From NCBI RefSeq assembly GCF_002160825.1, contig NZ_NFLI01000001.1:124001-188000 (forward strand): 64,000 nt of DNA, read 5' to 3'. Under the pieces are notes generated by a model, which worked only from the letters and a program-made list of their open reading frames with translations, did not search any database and was not told the DNA's origin. The translations under genes and the position numbers were made by a program. Source of the DNA: Lachnoclostridium sp. An131 (GTDB lineage: Bacteria > Bacillota > Clostridia > Lachnospirales > Lachnospiraceae). Below, piece after piece: positions 42,603 to 51,854 of the stretch; within the stretch, counting starts at the first letter, position 1; the number at the start of each line of letters is the position of its first letter.

Positions 42603-42962
42603 ATGAACGAAGCATTACGGAAGAAGCTGCTCGGTGCAGGTGTGGATCTGGACAGCGCCCTGGAACGGTTTATGGGAAATGAGGGCCTGTATCTGAGATT
42701 TGCTGGCAGATTTCTGGAGGACAGGAACTATGAGGAGCTTTTAAAGGCCATGGAAAAAGGGGATACAAAGGCGGCCTTTGCGGCTGCCCATACACTGAAG
42801 GGCGTATCTGGGAATCTGTCCTTCAACTGCCTGTATGGCAGGGTGGCGGCTGTGGTGGAGCCGCTGCGCTGTGGAGATCTGGAGGCTGCCCGGAAGCTGC
42901 TGCCTGAGCTTTCGGGAGCCTTTGAAGAGATACGGGCTGTGCTGGAGGAGCTGAAAATATGA
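42603..42962 (+). CDS. Stand-alone histidine phosphotransfer (Hpt) protein
   Basis: A 119-residue helical-bundle protein with the Hpt signature AAHTLKGVSGNLSF; the phosphoacceptor is H63. Such proteins relay phosphate between receiver domains. Start at ATG 42603 is preferred because GGAGG lies 8 bases upstream; ATG 42588 has no site. It lies between the HD-GYP response regulator and the first hybrid kinase, and its end overlaps the kinase start by 4 bases (ATGA). It is the natural link between the receivers of the kinases and of the HD-GYP protein. Confidence 0.9.
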   Translation: MNEALRKKLLGAGVDLDSALERFMGNEGLYLRFAGRFLEDRNYEELLKAMEKGDTKAAFAAAHTLKGVSGNLSFNCLYGRVAAVVEPLRCGDLEAARKLLPELSGAFEEIRAVLEELKI

Positions 42963-45526
42963 CGCCGGAAAAGAGGCAGGAGAGAGCGTCAGCCTATGGA
43001 ATCCGAAGAAGGGCGGCGGTCTGGATCGCCCTGGTGGTTATGGGGATCTGCAGTCTTGTGGTGATACGGGGGATTCTTCTGGATAATGCGGGCCGTATGG
43101 GACGGGAGATGGCCTACAGCTACTCTGTGGAGGGGGCCAGAAATCTGATCGTCTATGAAACCATGATGCGCCAGTGTACCAGATACATCGATCAGCAGCT
43201 GGCTCAAAGCAATGATCCGGAAGCCTGGATCAGGGCGTATCTGGAAAATGTCAGCACCACTCTGGGAGAGGACGTCATTGACCCTTACGCGGTCATCGAT
43301 GGGGAGATTGTGGCGGCAAATCCATGGGAGGGGGACCGGAGCTTTGGCATCGAGGGCGCAGTCTGGTATCAGAAGGCTCTGGAGGCGGACGGAGAGATTA
43401 TTTTCACGGACGGATACCGGGACTCCATTTCCGGAAGAATTGTGGTGACGCTGGCACAGGAGACGCAGGAGCCGGGCAATGTGGTTGCCTTTGATATTTT
43501 TCCGGAAAACCTCTCCGGGGAGGCGCTGCGCGGACGGCTGCCGGAGGGGTATTATTATTATCTGTGTGATTCCTCCGGGACACTGCTTTATAAGGATACC
43601 GGGCTGGACGTGCCGGATGAAGTGCTTCAGGGCTATCTGGATGACATTATTTCTGATATTTCTCCGGGAAGAGAGGCCCGTTACCAGACCTATACCTATG
43701 AAAATACAGGGGAAAAGAGAGCGGCCTATTATGATGTGGCGGACAATGGCTGGATCTCTATTATCACCATGCCCTACCGTTCGCTGATCGGAGGAGTCCG
43801 GACCATCTCCTTGTGGTATGCGGGCATTCTCCTGGTCTTTCTCGCATTTCTGATTGTCATGGGAATGAGAGAGTATGCCATGGATCGCAATTTCCGCAGG
43901 ACGAACGATACCGTGCGCGCGCTGGGAAATTCCTATTATGCCATTTACCGGGTGGACTTTGCGGGAGCTGCCTATGATATGATCAAGGGCTCTGCCTATG
44001 TGAGGCAGAGGATTCCTGCCCAGGGCCCTTACGAGCTTCTGATGCAGACCATGGGCGAGGTGATGCAGCCGGAGGTGTTCGAGGATTTCCGCCGCAGCTT
44101 TTCCATCAATAATATACGCAGCCTGGTAAAGACGAGAACCAGAGATTACGGAGGCGATTTTCAGAGGCTGTTCGGAACAGAATACCGCTGGGTGAATGTG
44201 AGGCTGCTCTTTGACGAATCCCTGAATCCGGATGAGGCGGTGCTCTGCTTCCGGGAGGTGGACGAGGAAAAGCGGGAGCAGCTGCAGCATATGGAGCTTT
44301 TGAAGGAGGCGCTTAAGACAGCCAGAAAGAGCGGAGAGGATAGAAATGCCTTCTTCTCCCATATGTCTCATGATATGCGTACGCCTCTGAACGCCATCAT
44401 AGGACTTTCAGAGCTCGCGGGCAGACATGTGGATGCTCCGGAGAAAATGCAGGAGTATATGGGAAAAATCAATTATTCCAGCCGCCAGCTTCTGGGGCTT
44501 ATCAATGATATCCTGGAGATGTCCCGGCTGGAGAGCGGAAAGGTGACGCTGGAGAACAGCCACTTTAATCTGAGAGCCTGCATTACAGACTGCGCGGAGC
44601 TGTTCCGTTCTCAGGCGGAGCAGGAGGGAAAACATTTTTCAGAGGAAATTGAGCTGGAGACGGAGGAGGTGTACGGAGATTCCTCCCGCCTTACTCAGAT
44701 ACTGAACAATATTCTGTCCAATGCGGTGAAATTTACCCCGTCAGGCGGCAGTATCCGCCTTGCTGTCTGTGAGATCGAGCATCAGGAATATACAAAGTAC
44801 CGGATTACGGTGTCTGACACAGGAGCCGGTATGTCGGAGGAATTTCTGGAGCGGATTTTTGTCCCTTATGAGAGAGAGGTGCGGTTCGGCGCCAGAAATG
44901 TGTCCGGAACGGGGCTTGGAATGCCGATTGTAAAAAATCTGATTACGCAGATGGATGGCGAGATCTCGGTAGAGAGCCAGCTGGGAAAGGGGACTGTGTT
45001 TACGGTGACTCTGCCCTTTCTGGGAATGGAGCAGGGGGACGCAGCCCGGCAGAGAGCGGGAACAGCGGCAGAGGAAGAGCCCGGTACGGAGACGGATCCT
45101 GGCAGCTGCCTGCTTACAGGGAAAAGGATTCTGATTGCGGAGGATAATGAGATCAATATGGAAATAGCCTGTGAGCTTTTGGATATGTATGGGGCAGAGA
45201 CGATACAGGCCTGGAATGGGCAGCAGGCGGTGGAGCTTTTTCGCTCGTCTGCAGAGGGAGAATTTGATGTAATTTTGATGGACATGCAGATGCCGGTGAT
45301 GGATGGCTGCGAGGCAGCCCGGGCTATCCGGCGGCTGCACCGTAAGGATGCGGCCACGGTGCCGATCATTGCGGTTACGGCAAATGCCTTTGCAGAGGAT
45401 CTGGCAGCTACTGCCGCAGCGGGAATGAATGCTCATATTTCAAAGCCTATAGATTTCAGGCTGCTGTGCAGGACGCTGGCAGAGCTTCCGGACGGAAGGC
45501 AGACGGGAGGCGGAGGTCATGAGTGA
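42959..45526 (+). CDS. Hybrid sensor histidine kinase, copy 1
   Basis: Membrane-bound kinase of 855 residues. Order: TM1 about residues 19-41 (AVWIALVVMGICSLVVIRGI, 20 residues), an extracellular Cache-like sensor (about 42-280, with DPYAVIDGEIVAANPWEGDR, 20 residues), TM2 about 283-302, a PAS-like region, a HisKA domain with FSHMSHDMRTPLNAIIG (H471), a HATPase domain (NILSNAVKFTPSGGS, GTGLGMPIVKNL) and a C-terminal receiver (ILIAEDNEINMEIA, D775 in LMDMQMPVMDG). The receiver should pass phosphate to the Hpt protein. Overlaps the Hpt gene before it and copy 2 after it (8 bases). Confidence 0.93.
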   Translation: MTPEKRQERASAYGIRRRAAVWIALVVMGICSLVVIRGILLDNAGRMGREMAYSYSVEGARNLIVYETMMRQCTRYIDQQLAQSNDPEAWIRAYLENVSTTLGEDVIDPYAVIDGEIVAANPWEGDRSFGIEGAVWYQKALEADGEIIFTDGYRDSISGRIVVTLAQETQEPGNVVAFDIFPENLSGEALRGRLPEGYYYYLCDSSGTLLYKDTGLDVPDEVLQGYLDDIISDISPGREARYQTYTYENTGEKRAAYYDVADNGWISIITMPYRSLIGGVRTISLWYAGILLVFLAFLIVMGMREYAMDRNFRRTNDTVRALGNSYYAIYRVDFAGAAYDMIKGSAYVRQRIPAQGPYELLMQTMGEVMQPEVFEDFRRSFSINNIRSLVKTRTRDYGGDFQRLFGTEYRWVNVRLLFDESLNPDEAVLCFREVDEEKREQLQHMELLKEALKTARKSGEDRNAFFSHMSHDMRTPLNAIIGLSELAGRHVDAPEKMQEYMGKINYSSRQLLGLINDILEMSRLESGKVTLENSHFNLRACITDCAELFRSQAEQEGKHFSEEIELETEEVYGDSSRLTQILNNILSNAVKFTPSGGSIRLAVCEIEHQEYTKYRITVSDTGAGMSEEFLERIFVPYEREVRFGARNVSGTGLGMPIVKNLITQMDGEISVESQLGKGTVFTVTLPFLGMEQGDAARQRAGTAAEEEPGTETDPGSCLLTGKRILIAEDNEINMEIACELLDMYGAETIQAWNGQQAVELFRSSAEGEFDVILMDMQMPVMDGCEAARAIRRLHRKDAATVPIIAVTANAFAEDLAATAAAGMNAHISKPIDFRLLCRTLAELPDGRQTGGGGHE

Positions 45527-48065
45527 GCGAAGGAAGAAACGATATCACATCCTGGAGAAGCTGAAGCTGCCATTTCTGCTGACTGCAATCCTGCTGGTGA
45601 GCGCGGGCGTTTTTTATGTATTTCTCCGGGAAAATCTGCTGCAAAGCTATCAGAGAATGGGAACCAGCGCCACCCGGCTTTACACCTCGGATGTGGAGAC
45701 GGAGATGAATGCCTATACGGCGTTGATGAGGTACGGGACAGAAAGCATTGACGTGCATGTGCAGGACGGGGAAACCAGTGAAGAAATCCGCGGCTGGATC
45801 AGCAAATACTGTGAACGGCTTCAGAGAATTTTCGGGGAGAACGCCATCGATCCCTATGTGGTATATCAGGGAGATATTTTGGCTGCCAATCCGTGGGAGG
45901 GAGACGAAAGCTACAGCTATCAGGATACGGAGTGGTATCAGAAGGCTCTGAGCTCAGATGGAGAGGTTATTTTTACGGACGTGTATGTAGATGCGATTTA
46001 CAGGCGGCCTGTGATTACCATGGCGCAGAAATGTCAGAACAGCGACACGGTCTTTGCCTTTGACATCTTTCCTGAGAATATTCAGTTTCATCATGAACGG
46101 GCGGAGCTTTCTCCAAATGATTCCATTTATATCTGTGACAGAAAGGGCCGCCTGATCTATGCAGATACTGCCATGCACGGTACGGGAGAAGAGGTACAGC
46201 AGTATGTGAACCGGCTCTGCGAGGGAATCAGGACTGGCGAGCTGGAGGCCTACGACGCTTATGTGACGGATCTGGAGGGCAGCAGGCGCGGGGTCTATTA
46301 TGATGAAATGAATACGGGCTGGCTTGTAATCATTACGGTGCCCTTTGAATCTATCCTGGCCCAGCTGAACCGTTTTGTCGCGCTGTTCGGCCTGGTGATG
46401 CTGGTAGGGATTGTCAGCCTTGTGCTGTTTACCCTGCGGAATCTGCGGATGGACTATGAGGTAGAGCGTACAGGCGAGACGATCCGGGCGCTGAGCAATT
46501 CCTATTATGCCCTGTACCGTATCAACTATGAGGATGACACATATGAGATGATTAAGGGCTCAGACTATGTGCGCAGCCATCTGCCCCTGAAGGGATCCTA
46601 TCCGGAGCTTCTGAAGGTGGCTGGAGCGGTGATTGAGCCTGCGGCCTTCCGGGAATTTCGGGAGAGCTTTTCCTCTGAGAGCATCCGGAATCTGGTCTCC
46701 AATGACATCCGGGATTTCGGAGGCGATTTTCAGAGACTCTTCGGAGACGAATACCGCTGGGTGAATGTACGGGTGCTCTTTGACGAGATGCTATCCTCCG
46801 ATGAGGCTGTGCTGAGCTTCCGGGAGGTAGAGCAGGAAAAGAGGGGACAGCTTCAGGAGAGAAAGCTCCTGGAGGACGCTTTGGCCAGCTCGCGCCAGAG
46901 TGAGAAATCCAAGCAGGCCTTCTTTAACAACATGTCCCACGATATGCGTACGCCTCTGAATGCGATTCTGGGCCTTTCGGATCTGCTCCTTCAGAATGCA
47001 GGGGACGAAGAGAAGGTACGCAGCTATGTGGAAAGGATTTCCTACTCCAGCAGGCAGCTTCTGGACCTGGTGAATGATATTCTGGAAATGTCCCGCCTGC
47101 AGCGGGGGAAGGTTGTCCTGAACAACCAGTCCTTTGACCTCAGGGAGTGCGTCTGCTCCTGCGCGGACTCCTTTCGCCTGCAGGCGGAGGCAGAAAAGAA
47201 GCAGCTTCGTATTATCTGCGGCCTGCGGGATACCCATGTCATGGGAGACGCCGGACGAATGGGACAGATTCTGAACAATCTTTTGTCAAATGCTTTTAAA
47301 TTTACGTCAGAGGGCGACTCGGTTACGGTAGAGGTACGGCAGCTGGGAGATCAGGAACGTACTCAGTATCAGATTGTAGTGCGGGATACGGGAATGGGAA
47401 TGTCGCAAGAGTTCCTGCCTCATCTCTTTGAGCCTTATGCCAGAGAGACCCGGTTTTCCTCCCGCCAGATTAACGGCACGGGCCTGGGCATGCCGATTGT
47501 GAAAAGCCTCGTAACCCAGATGAGCGGGCAGATCTATGTTGACAGCAGGCTGGGAGAAGGCACTGCCTTCACCCTGACCATTCCCTTCCTGGTGGCAAAG
47601 GACGAAGAGGGAGAGGCCGGGAAGATGGAGGAGAAGCGGGTGCTTTTCAACAGACTTTCTCTGGAGGGCAGAAAGATTCTTCTGGCTGAGGACAATCTGC
47701 TCAATATGGAGATTGCCACAGAGATTCTGAAAATGAACGGACTGGAGCTTCTGCAGGCGTGGAATGGCGCGGAAGCGGTCGAAATATTCCGGGCCTCCGC
47801 TCCCTTTGAGATCGACGCGATTCTTATGGATATGCAGATGCCGGTGATGGATGGCTGTGAGGCGGCCCGCCGGATCCGCGCCCTGAACCGGCCCGATGCC
47901 GGCCGGGTGCCGATTGTGGCGGTCACTGCCAATGCCTTTGCGGAGGATATCGCCGCCACTACGGCAGCAGGCATGGATGCCCATATTTCCAAGCCCATTG
48001 ATTTCGAGGCTCTCTGCAAGACGCTGGCGGAGCTGGTCGGGCGTACCGGAGAGCCGGTTAACTGA
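45519..48065 (+). CDS. Hybrid sensor histidine kinase, copy 2
   Basis: Paralogue of copy 1, 848 residues, same domain order: TM1 about 14-36 (LPFLLTAILLVSAGVFYVFL, 20 residues), Cache-like sensor (IDPYVVYQGDILAANPWEGD, 20 residues), TM2 about 283-305, PAS-like region, HisKA with NNMSHDMRTPLNAILG (H474), HATPase (NNLLSNAFKFTSEGDS, GTGLGMPIVKSL) and a receiver (ILLAEDNLLNMEIA, D771). The sensors of the two copies are clearly diverged, so they probably see different signals but feed the same Hpt. It is the last gene of the signalling operon; no T-run terminator follows. Confidence 0.93.
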   Translation: MSERRKKRYHILEKLKLPFLLTAILLVSAGVFYVFLRENLLQSYQRMGTSATRLYTSDVETEMNAYTALMRYGTESIDVHVQDGETSEEIRGWISKYCERLQRIFGENAIDPYVVYQGDILAANPWEGDESYSYQDTEWYQKALSSDGEVIFTDVYVDAIYRRPVITMAQKCQNSDTVFAFDIFPENIQFHHERAELSPNDSIYICDRKGRLIYADTAMHGTGEEVQQYVNRLCEGIRTGELEAYDAYVTDLEGSRRGVYYDEMNTGWLVIITVPFESILAQLNRFVALFGLVMLVGIVSLVLFTLRNLRMDYEVERTGETIRALSNSYYALYRINYEDDTYEMIKGSDYVRSHLPLKGSYPELLKVAGAVIEPAAFREFRESFSSESIRNLVSNDIRDFGGDFQRLFGDEYRWVNVRVLFDEMLSSDEAVLSFREVEQEKRGQLQERKLLEDALASSRQSEKSKQAFFNNMSHDMRTPLNAILGLSDLLLQNAGDEEKVRSYVERISYSSRQLLDLVNDILEMSRLQRGKVVLNNQSFDLRECVCSCADSFRLQAEAEKKQLRIICGLRDTHVMGDAGRMGQILNNLLSNAFKFTSEGDSVTVEVRQLGDQERTQYQIVVRDTGMGMSQEFLPHLFEPYARETRFSSRQINGTGLGMPIVKSLVTQMSGQIYVDSRLGEGTAFTLTIPFLVAKDEEGEAGKMEEKRVLFNRLSLEGRKILLAEDNLLNMEIATEILKMNGLELLQAWNGAEAVEIFRASAPFEIDAILMDMQMPVMDGCEAARRIRALNRPDAGRVPIVAVTANAFAEDIAATTAAGMDAHISKPIDFEALCKTLAELVGRTGEPVN

Positions 48066-48072
48066 TAGTTAA
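48058..48072. repeat. Palindrome over the stop codon of hybrid kinase copy 2
   Basis: TTAACT-GAT-AGTTAA is a perfect 6-base inverted repeat, followed by A8. On the plus strand it has no T run, so it is not a terminator for the operon. Confidence 0.4.
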
Positions 48073-48103
48073 AAAAAATTCCTATAAGTTAAATCCGCTT
48101 CAA

Positions 48104-48132
48104 TTGTGCCGGGCCGCCGCCTGTGTTATGCT
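48104..48132 (+). promoter_or_regulatory. Possible promoter of the HTH-TPR gene
   Basis: TTGTGC (48104-48109), 17 bases, TATGCT (48127-48132), about 100 bases before the start codon. The match is moderate. Confidence 0.4.
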
Positions 48133-48230
48133 GAGTACAGCAAGGGATCCTGAGCAGAGACAGAAGAACGCGCAGCAGGAGGAAGGAGGAGGAGGCGCCG
48201 CCCCTCCTTTCCTCCGGACAGGAGGCTTAT

Positions 48231-49271
48231 ATGAAGACAGGAGAAGTGATAAGAAGGTACAGGAAGCAGAAAAATCTGACCCAGGAGGAGATGGCGGCCA
48301 GGCTTGGCGTGACAGCCCCGGCGGTGAATAAGTGGGAAAATGGAAATTCCCTGCCGGACATCACCCTTCTGGCGCCTATCGCCCGGCTTCTCGGGGTATC
48401 GCTGGAGGAGCTTTTGTCCTTCCGTGAGGATTTGACGGAGGAAGAGCTCCGCGCCCTGATACTGGAGCTTGGGGAGCGCTTAAAAAAGGAGGGCTACGAG
48501 GCGGCCTTCCGGTGGGCAAAGGAAAGGACGCAGGAGTATCCGGGCAGCGAATGGCTTATACTGTATATGGGCCAGCTGCTGAACGCATACCGGATCACGG
48601 AGAAGCCGGAAAATCCGGAGCAGTACGACGCGGATATCTGCGGCTGGCTGGAACAGTCGCTGAAAAGCGGGCAGGAGGAGATTCGGCGCTCCGCGGCCAC
48701 GTCGCTGTTCCAGCTGTATTTTCAGAAGAAGGAGTATGAAAGGGCAGAGACATACCTGGATTATCTCTCGGATCAGAATCCGGAGTATAAGAGGCTGAGA
48801 GCCACAGTCTACGAAAAAACAGGACGGACAGAGGAGGCGTACAGGGCTTATGAAGAGCTTCTGTATTCCTACTATACGATGGTGAGCCTGGCGCTCCACA
48901 ATCTGTACAGCCTGTCGCTGTCCCAGGGCGACAGGGAGAGGGCTCTCTACCTGGCGGATAAGCAGGCGCAGAACGCCCGGCTCTTTGATATGGGAGAATA
49001 CTGCGCCGCCGCTCCGGAGCTGGAGCTGGCGGTTCTGGAAAAGGATGAGGACGCCTGCCTGAAAGTTTTGAAGCGTCTTCTTGGCAGCATTGACGGGGCG
49101 GACGCCAGCTTCCGGAATTCTCCCCTCTACATGCATATGAAATTCAAGTCTGCAGCCGCAGAAGGAGAGAAGGCGGATATGCGGGAGCTTCTGAAGAAAA
49201 GCCTGCGGGAGGATGAAAGCCTGGATTTCCTGAAGGGATCGCCCGGGTGGCAGCAGCTGATGGAGCTGTAA
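48231..49271 (+). CDS. XRE-type HTH regulator with TPR-like repeats
   Basis: A 346-residue protein with an N-terminal helix-turn-helix (VIRRYRKQKNLTQEEMAARL, 20 residues, then GVTAPAVNKWENGNSLPDIT, 20 residues) and a long helical C-terminal part with tetratricopeptide-like units (SLFQLYFQKKEYERAETYLD, 20 residues; AYRAYEELLYSYYTMVSLAL, 20 residues; LHNLYSLSLSQGDRERALYL, 20 residues). The architecture resembles Rap/PlcR-like regulators in outline, but no peptide gene is seen next to it. AGGAGG lies 5 bases before the ATG. Target genes unknown. Confidence 0.85.
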   Translation: MKTGEVIRRYRKQKNLTQEEMAARLGVTAPAVNKWENGNSLPDITLLAPIARLLGVSLEELLSFREDLTEEELRALILELGERLKKEGYEAAFRWAKERTQEYPGSEWLILYMGQLLNAYRITEKPENPEQYDADICGWLEQSLKSGQEEIRRSAATSLFQLYFQKKEYERAETYLDYLSDQNPEYKRLRATVYEKTGRTEEAYRAYEELLYSYYTMVSLALHNLYSLSLSQGDRERALYLADKQAQNARLFDMGEYCAAAPELELAVLEKDEDACLKVLKRLLGSIDGADASFRNSPLYMHMKFKSAAAEGEKADMRELLKKSLREDESLDFLKGSPGWQQLMEL

Positions 49272-49276
49272 GTATT

Positions 49277-49384
49277 GTGCGCAGCGCTGGTGTATCAGAA
49301 GGGGATATAGATGAGCAGTTTAAGGATTTGCTGCATTTATCTGCAGAAGAGGCCGAATATATACGAAATACGCTTAACAAATAA
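49277..49384 (+). CDS. Possible short coding fragment or peptide
   Basis: A GTG-initiated 35-residue frame ending HLSAEEAEYIRNTLNK has protein-like composition and sits just after the HTH-TPR stop. Only a distant GGAG precedes it. It could be the degenerate tail of a lost gene or a short peptide acting with the TPR regulator; neither can be shown from sequence. The rest of 49272-49568 contains only the shared terminator. Confidence 0.25.
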   Translation: MRSAGVSEGDIDEQFKDLLHLSAEEAEYIRNTLNK

Positions 49385-49426
49385 GAGTGCAGTATAAAAG
49401 GAACGGCCAGGCAAATAAGGAGCATA

Positions 49427-49492
49427 AAAAGAGACCATTTCATAAAAATCCGGAGCTTTATAAATGCCTGGATTTTACAGGATGGTCTCTTT
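49427..49492 (-). terminator. Terminator of the ktr operon
   Basis: AAAAGAGACCAT (49427-49438) and ATGGTCTCTTT (49482-49492) pair. On the minus strand the stem is followed by T5 (TCTTTTTATG), suiting ktrA, which ends at 49569. On the plus strand only T3 follows. Confidence 0.7.
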
Positions 49493-49568
49493 CGTATATC
49501 TCAGGGATCAAAAAACCGGTATGAACCGGCTGCCCCTGCATGTGCAGAAGGTACAGGCCGGATACGCT

Positions 49569-50237
49569 TTATTCCGCCATATCCCGCTCAAATCTCTTTA
49601 CATTTTCCACCTTTCCGATGACTACGACGATGTCTCCGTCACGGAACCGGTAATCGGGCGATACTTCGATATCAGTAGAGCGGTCATGCTCGATGGCAAT
49701 GATGTTCAGGTTATACTTCCGGCGGATATTGAAATCCTGGACACTGACGCCTGTCATGCGCGCCCCTATGGGGACCTGCTGGATCTCTACCTGGTTATCC
49801 AGGAAGATAAAATCCAGGAAATTGTTGGAGACGAGGCGCTTCCCGAGACGGACCGCCATATCATGCTCGGGATACACAACATTGGCGCCTATTTTCTCCA
49901 GCACGGCTCCCTGCTCCTGGCTGATAGCCTTTGCATAGACATGCGGTACGCCCAGGCTTACTACATTCAGGGTAGTCAGGATGCTGGTATCAATTCTCTC
50001 GCCAATGCAGATAATGACAGTATCACAATTCTGGATGCCGACCTCCGTCAGCGCTTCCTTGGTCAAATTATCTGTTACGAAGGCATATTCTGTATATTGC
50101 CGCAGCTCCCGTACCTTTTCCTCGCTGCGGTCAACCACGATGACATCCTTTCCGGCTTCTGCCAGGCTGATAGCCAGGGCTGTTCCGAAGCGTCCCAGTC
50201 CGATTACACCAAATAAATTAGATTTTGTCTTTTTCAT
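49569..50237 (-). CDS. ktrA: Potassium uptake regulator KtrA/TrkA
   Basis: Cytoplasmic gating ring subunit of a Ktr/Trk potassium channel. The 222 residues have an RCK_N Rossmann domain (LFGVIGLGRFGTALAISLAE, 20 residues; DVIVVDRSEEKV) and an RCK_C domain from about residue 140 (IQQVPIGARMTGVSVQDFNI, 20 residues). ATP/ADP and in many Firmicutes cyclic di-AMP control it. It lies 19 bases downstream of ktrB in the same operon. Confidence 0.94.
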   Translation of the reverse strand: MKKTKSNLFGVIGLGRFGTALAISLAEAGKDVIVVDRSEEKVRELRQYTEYAFVTDNLTKEALTEVGIQNCDTVIICIGERIDTSILTTLNVVSLGVPHVYAKAISQEQGAVLEKIGANVVYPEHDMAVRLGKRLVSNNFLDFIFLDNQVEIQQVPIGARMTGVSVQDFNIRRKYNLNIIAIEHDRSTDIEVSPDYRFRDGDIVVVIGKVENVKRFERDMAE

Positions 50238-50256
50238 TGCTTTCTTCTCCTATTTT

Positions 50257-51564
50257 CTATCCGATTGTTATAGATTCTTCCGTATAACGGGCCTGCTGTT
50301 CCGGCCGGTTAATCCACATTGTGATGATAGTCAGCGCTCCGAGACGGCCGATAAACATGATCAGCGTTATGATCAGCTTGCTGGCGTCGCAGAGATTCGG
50401 CGTGATGCCGGTGGAAAGGCCGACTGTACCAAAAGCGGAAGTTACCTCAAATAAAATCTGCATCAGCGAAAGATGCGGTTCCAGGACACTGACTGCAAAA
50501 GTGCCTGTGCAGACAACGCACAGGGAAAGCAGCGTAATCAGGTAGGCCTTGGAAAGCGTCTCCCGCGGCAGGCTCCTGTGGAAGGCTCCAAAATTTTTCT
50601 TGGTCAGAGCGCTTCTCATAGACTGCACCAGAGTAAAGAAGGTGCTTGTCTTGATACCGCCTCCGGTGGAGCCCGGTGACGCTCCAATGAACATCAGAAG
50701 CGTCAGCGCAAACAGGCCTGCGTTTGAAAAGGTGCCCAGAGGGTAGGTAGAAAAGCCTGCCGTACGGGCCGATACGCTGTGGAAAAAGGCGCCCAGCCAG
50801 GTTACGTCATCGGTACACTTGAGAATTACGGTTCCTGCAATGATCAGAAAGATACTGGTGGTAATGACTACCTTGGAGTGCAGCGCCAGCTTTCTGAAAC
50901 GGAAGCGGTTCTTCAGCACATCCAGGATAACCAGGAAACCGATACCGCCGAAAATAATAAGGCCGCAGGTAGTGAGGTTCAGCAGAACGTCATCCCGGTA
51001 AGGAATCAGATTCTGCAGTCCGCCCAGCACATCAAAGCCGGAGTTATTGAAGGCTGCAATAGAATGGAAAATACTGTTTCCCAGAGCATGCAGCGGAGGA
51101 TAGTCCTGTACAAATACAAGAAAGCTCAAAACAGTTCCTGCCAGCTCAAAGCAGAAGGTCATCAGCAGAACGGACTTGACCAGCCGGACAACGCCCTTGA
51201 AGCTGTCTACATTCAAGCCTTCCTTAATCATCAAACGTCCCTTGAAGCTGAATTTCTTTCCGGCGGCCAGAATCAGGCCTGCACCTACGGAGGTCACTCC
51301 CAGTCCGCCCACCTGAATCAGAAGGGCGACGACAGCGCGTCCGAAGACGGAAAAGGTATCATAGGTATCGATGGCAATCAATCCTGTCACGCAGACAGCG
51401 CTGGTAGACGTGAAAAGCGCGTCTACAAAGCTGACGCTGACCCCAGGCCGTCTAGACATGGGCGTAAGCAGAAGAAAGGTTCCTGCCATAATGACCAGAA
51501 AAAAGCCCAGGGTGATCAGACGCCCTGGTGGCTGGTTTTTGAAAAATTCAATAATGCGTTTCAT
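50257..51564 (-). CDS. ktrB: Potassium uptake membrane subunit KtrB/TrkH
   Basis: Ion-conducting subunit of the potassium uptake system. The 435 residues have many hydrophobic segments and the four P-loops of the TrkH/KtrB fold, e.g. DALFTSTSAVCVTGLIAIDT (20 residues), SIAAFNNSGFDVLG, HSVSARTAGFSTYPLG and EVTSAFGTVGLSTGITPNLC (20 residues), each with a central glycine lining the filter. GGAGAAAAGAGAGG stands upstream of the ATG. First gene of the ktrBA operon, about 60 bases after its promoter. Confidence 0.94.
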   Translation of the reverse strand: MKRIIEFFKNQPPGRLITLGFFLVIMAGTFLLLTPMSRRPGVSVSFVDALFTSTSAVCVTGLIAIDTYDTFSVFGRAVVALLIQVGGLGVTSVGAGLILAAGKKFSFKGRLMIKEGLNVDSFKGVVRLVKSVLLMTFCFELAGTVLSFLVFVQDYPPLHALGNSIFHSIAAFNNSGFDVLGGLQNLIPYRDDVLLNLTTCGLIIFGGIGFLVILDVLKNRFRFRKLALHSKVVITTSIFLIIAGTVILKCTDDVTWLGAFFHSVSARTAGFSTYPLGTFSNAGLFALTLLMFIGASPGSTGGGIKTSTFFTLVQSMRSALTKKNFGAFHRSLPRETLSKAYLITLLSLCVVCTGTFAVSVLEPHLSLMQILFEVTSAFGTVGLSTGITPNLCDASKLIITLIMFIGRLGALTIITMWINRPEQQARYTEESITIG

Positions 51565-51625
51565 AAGCCTCTCTTTTCTCCTCTCCCTAGTAATTATTCA
51601 GGATATAAAACGACATTGTCATTAC

Positions 51626-51654
51626 ATTATAGTAGGGAAGGAGGAAAGGGACAA
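51626..51654 (-). promoter_or_regulatory. ktrB: Predicted ktrBA promoter
   Basis: On the minus strand: TTGTCC (51654-51649), 17 bases, TATAAT (51631-51626). The leader to ktrB is only about 55 bases, too short for a known cyclic di-AMP riboswitch. The rest of 51655-51840 shows no clear element apart from A/T-rich sequence. Confidence 0.65.
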
Positions 51655-51854
51655 GGGTTTTACAAAGAATTTAACAAAAACTTAATTCTTTCAAATGTTT
51701 TTGGTATTTATGGGATTGTTTTCCGAAAAGGGTTCCGGTTCTTACTTGCGCCGGAGGGGAAAGCATGGTATATTTATCGAAGGAAGAGGGCGGAAGCACG
51801 GGAACGGCAGCCCCGCCTTCCGACGGAAAACGGAAAATCAGGAGGAAGTGCAAG

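Noticed and set aside
42989-44371. Minus-strand 460-codon frame
   Set aside because: It is opposite the first hybrid kinase, whose domains are unambiguous.
49464-50216. Plus-strand 250-codon frame
   Set aside because: It is the mirror of ktrA, whose Rossmann motif and operon position are clear.
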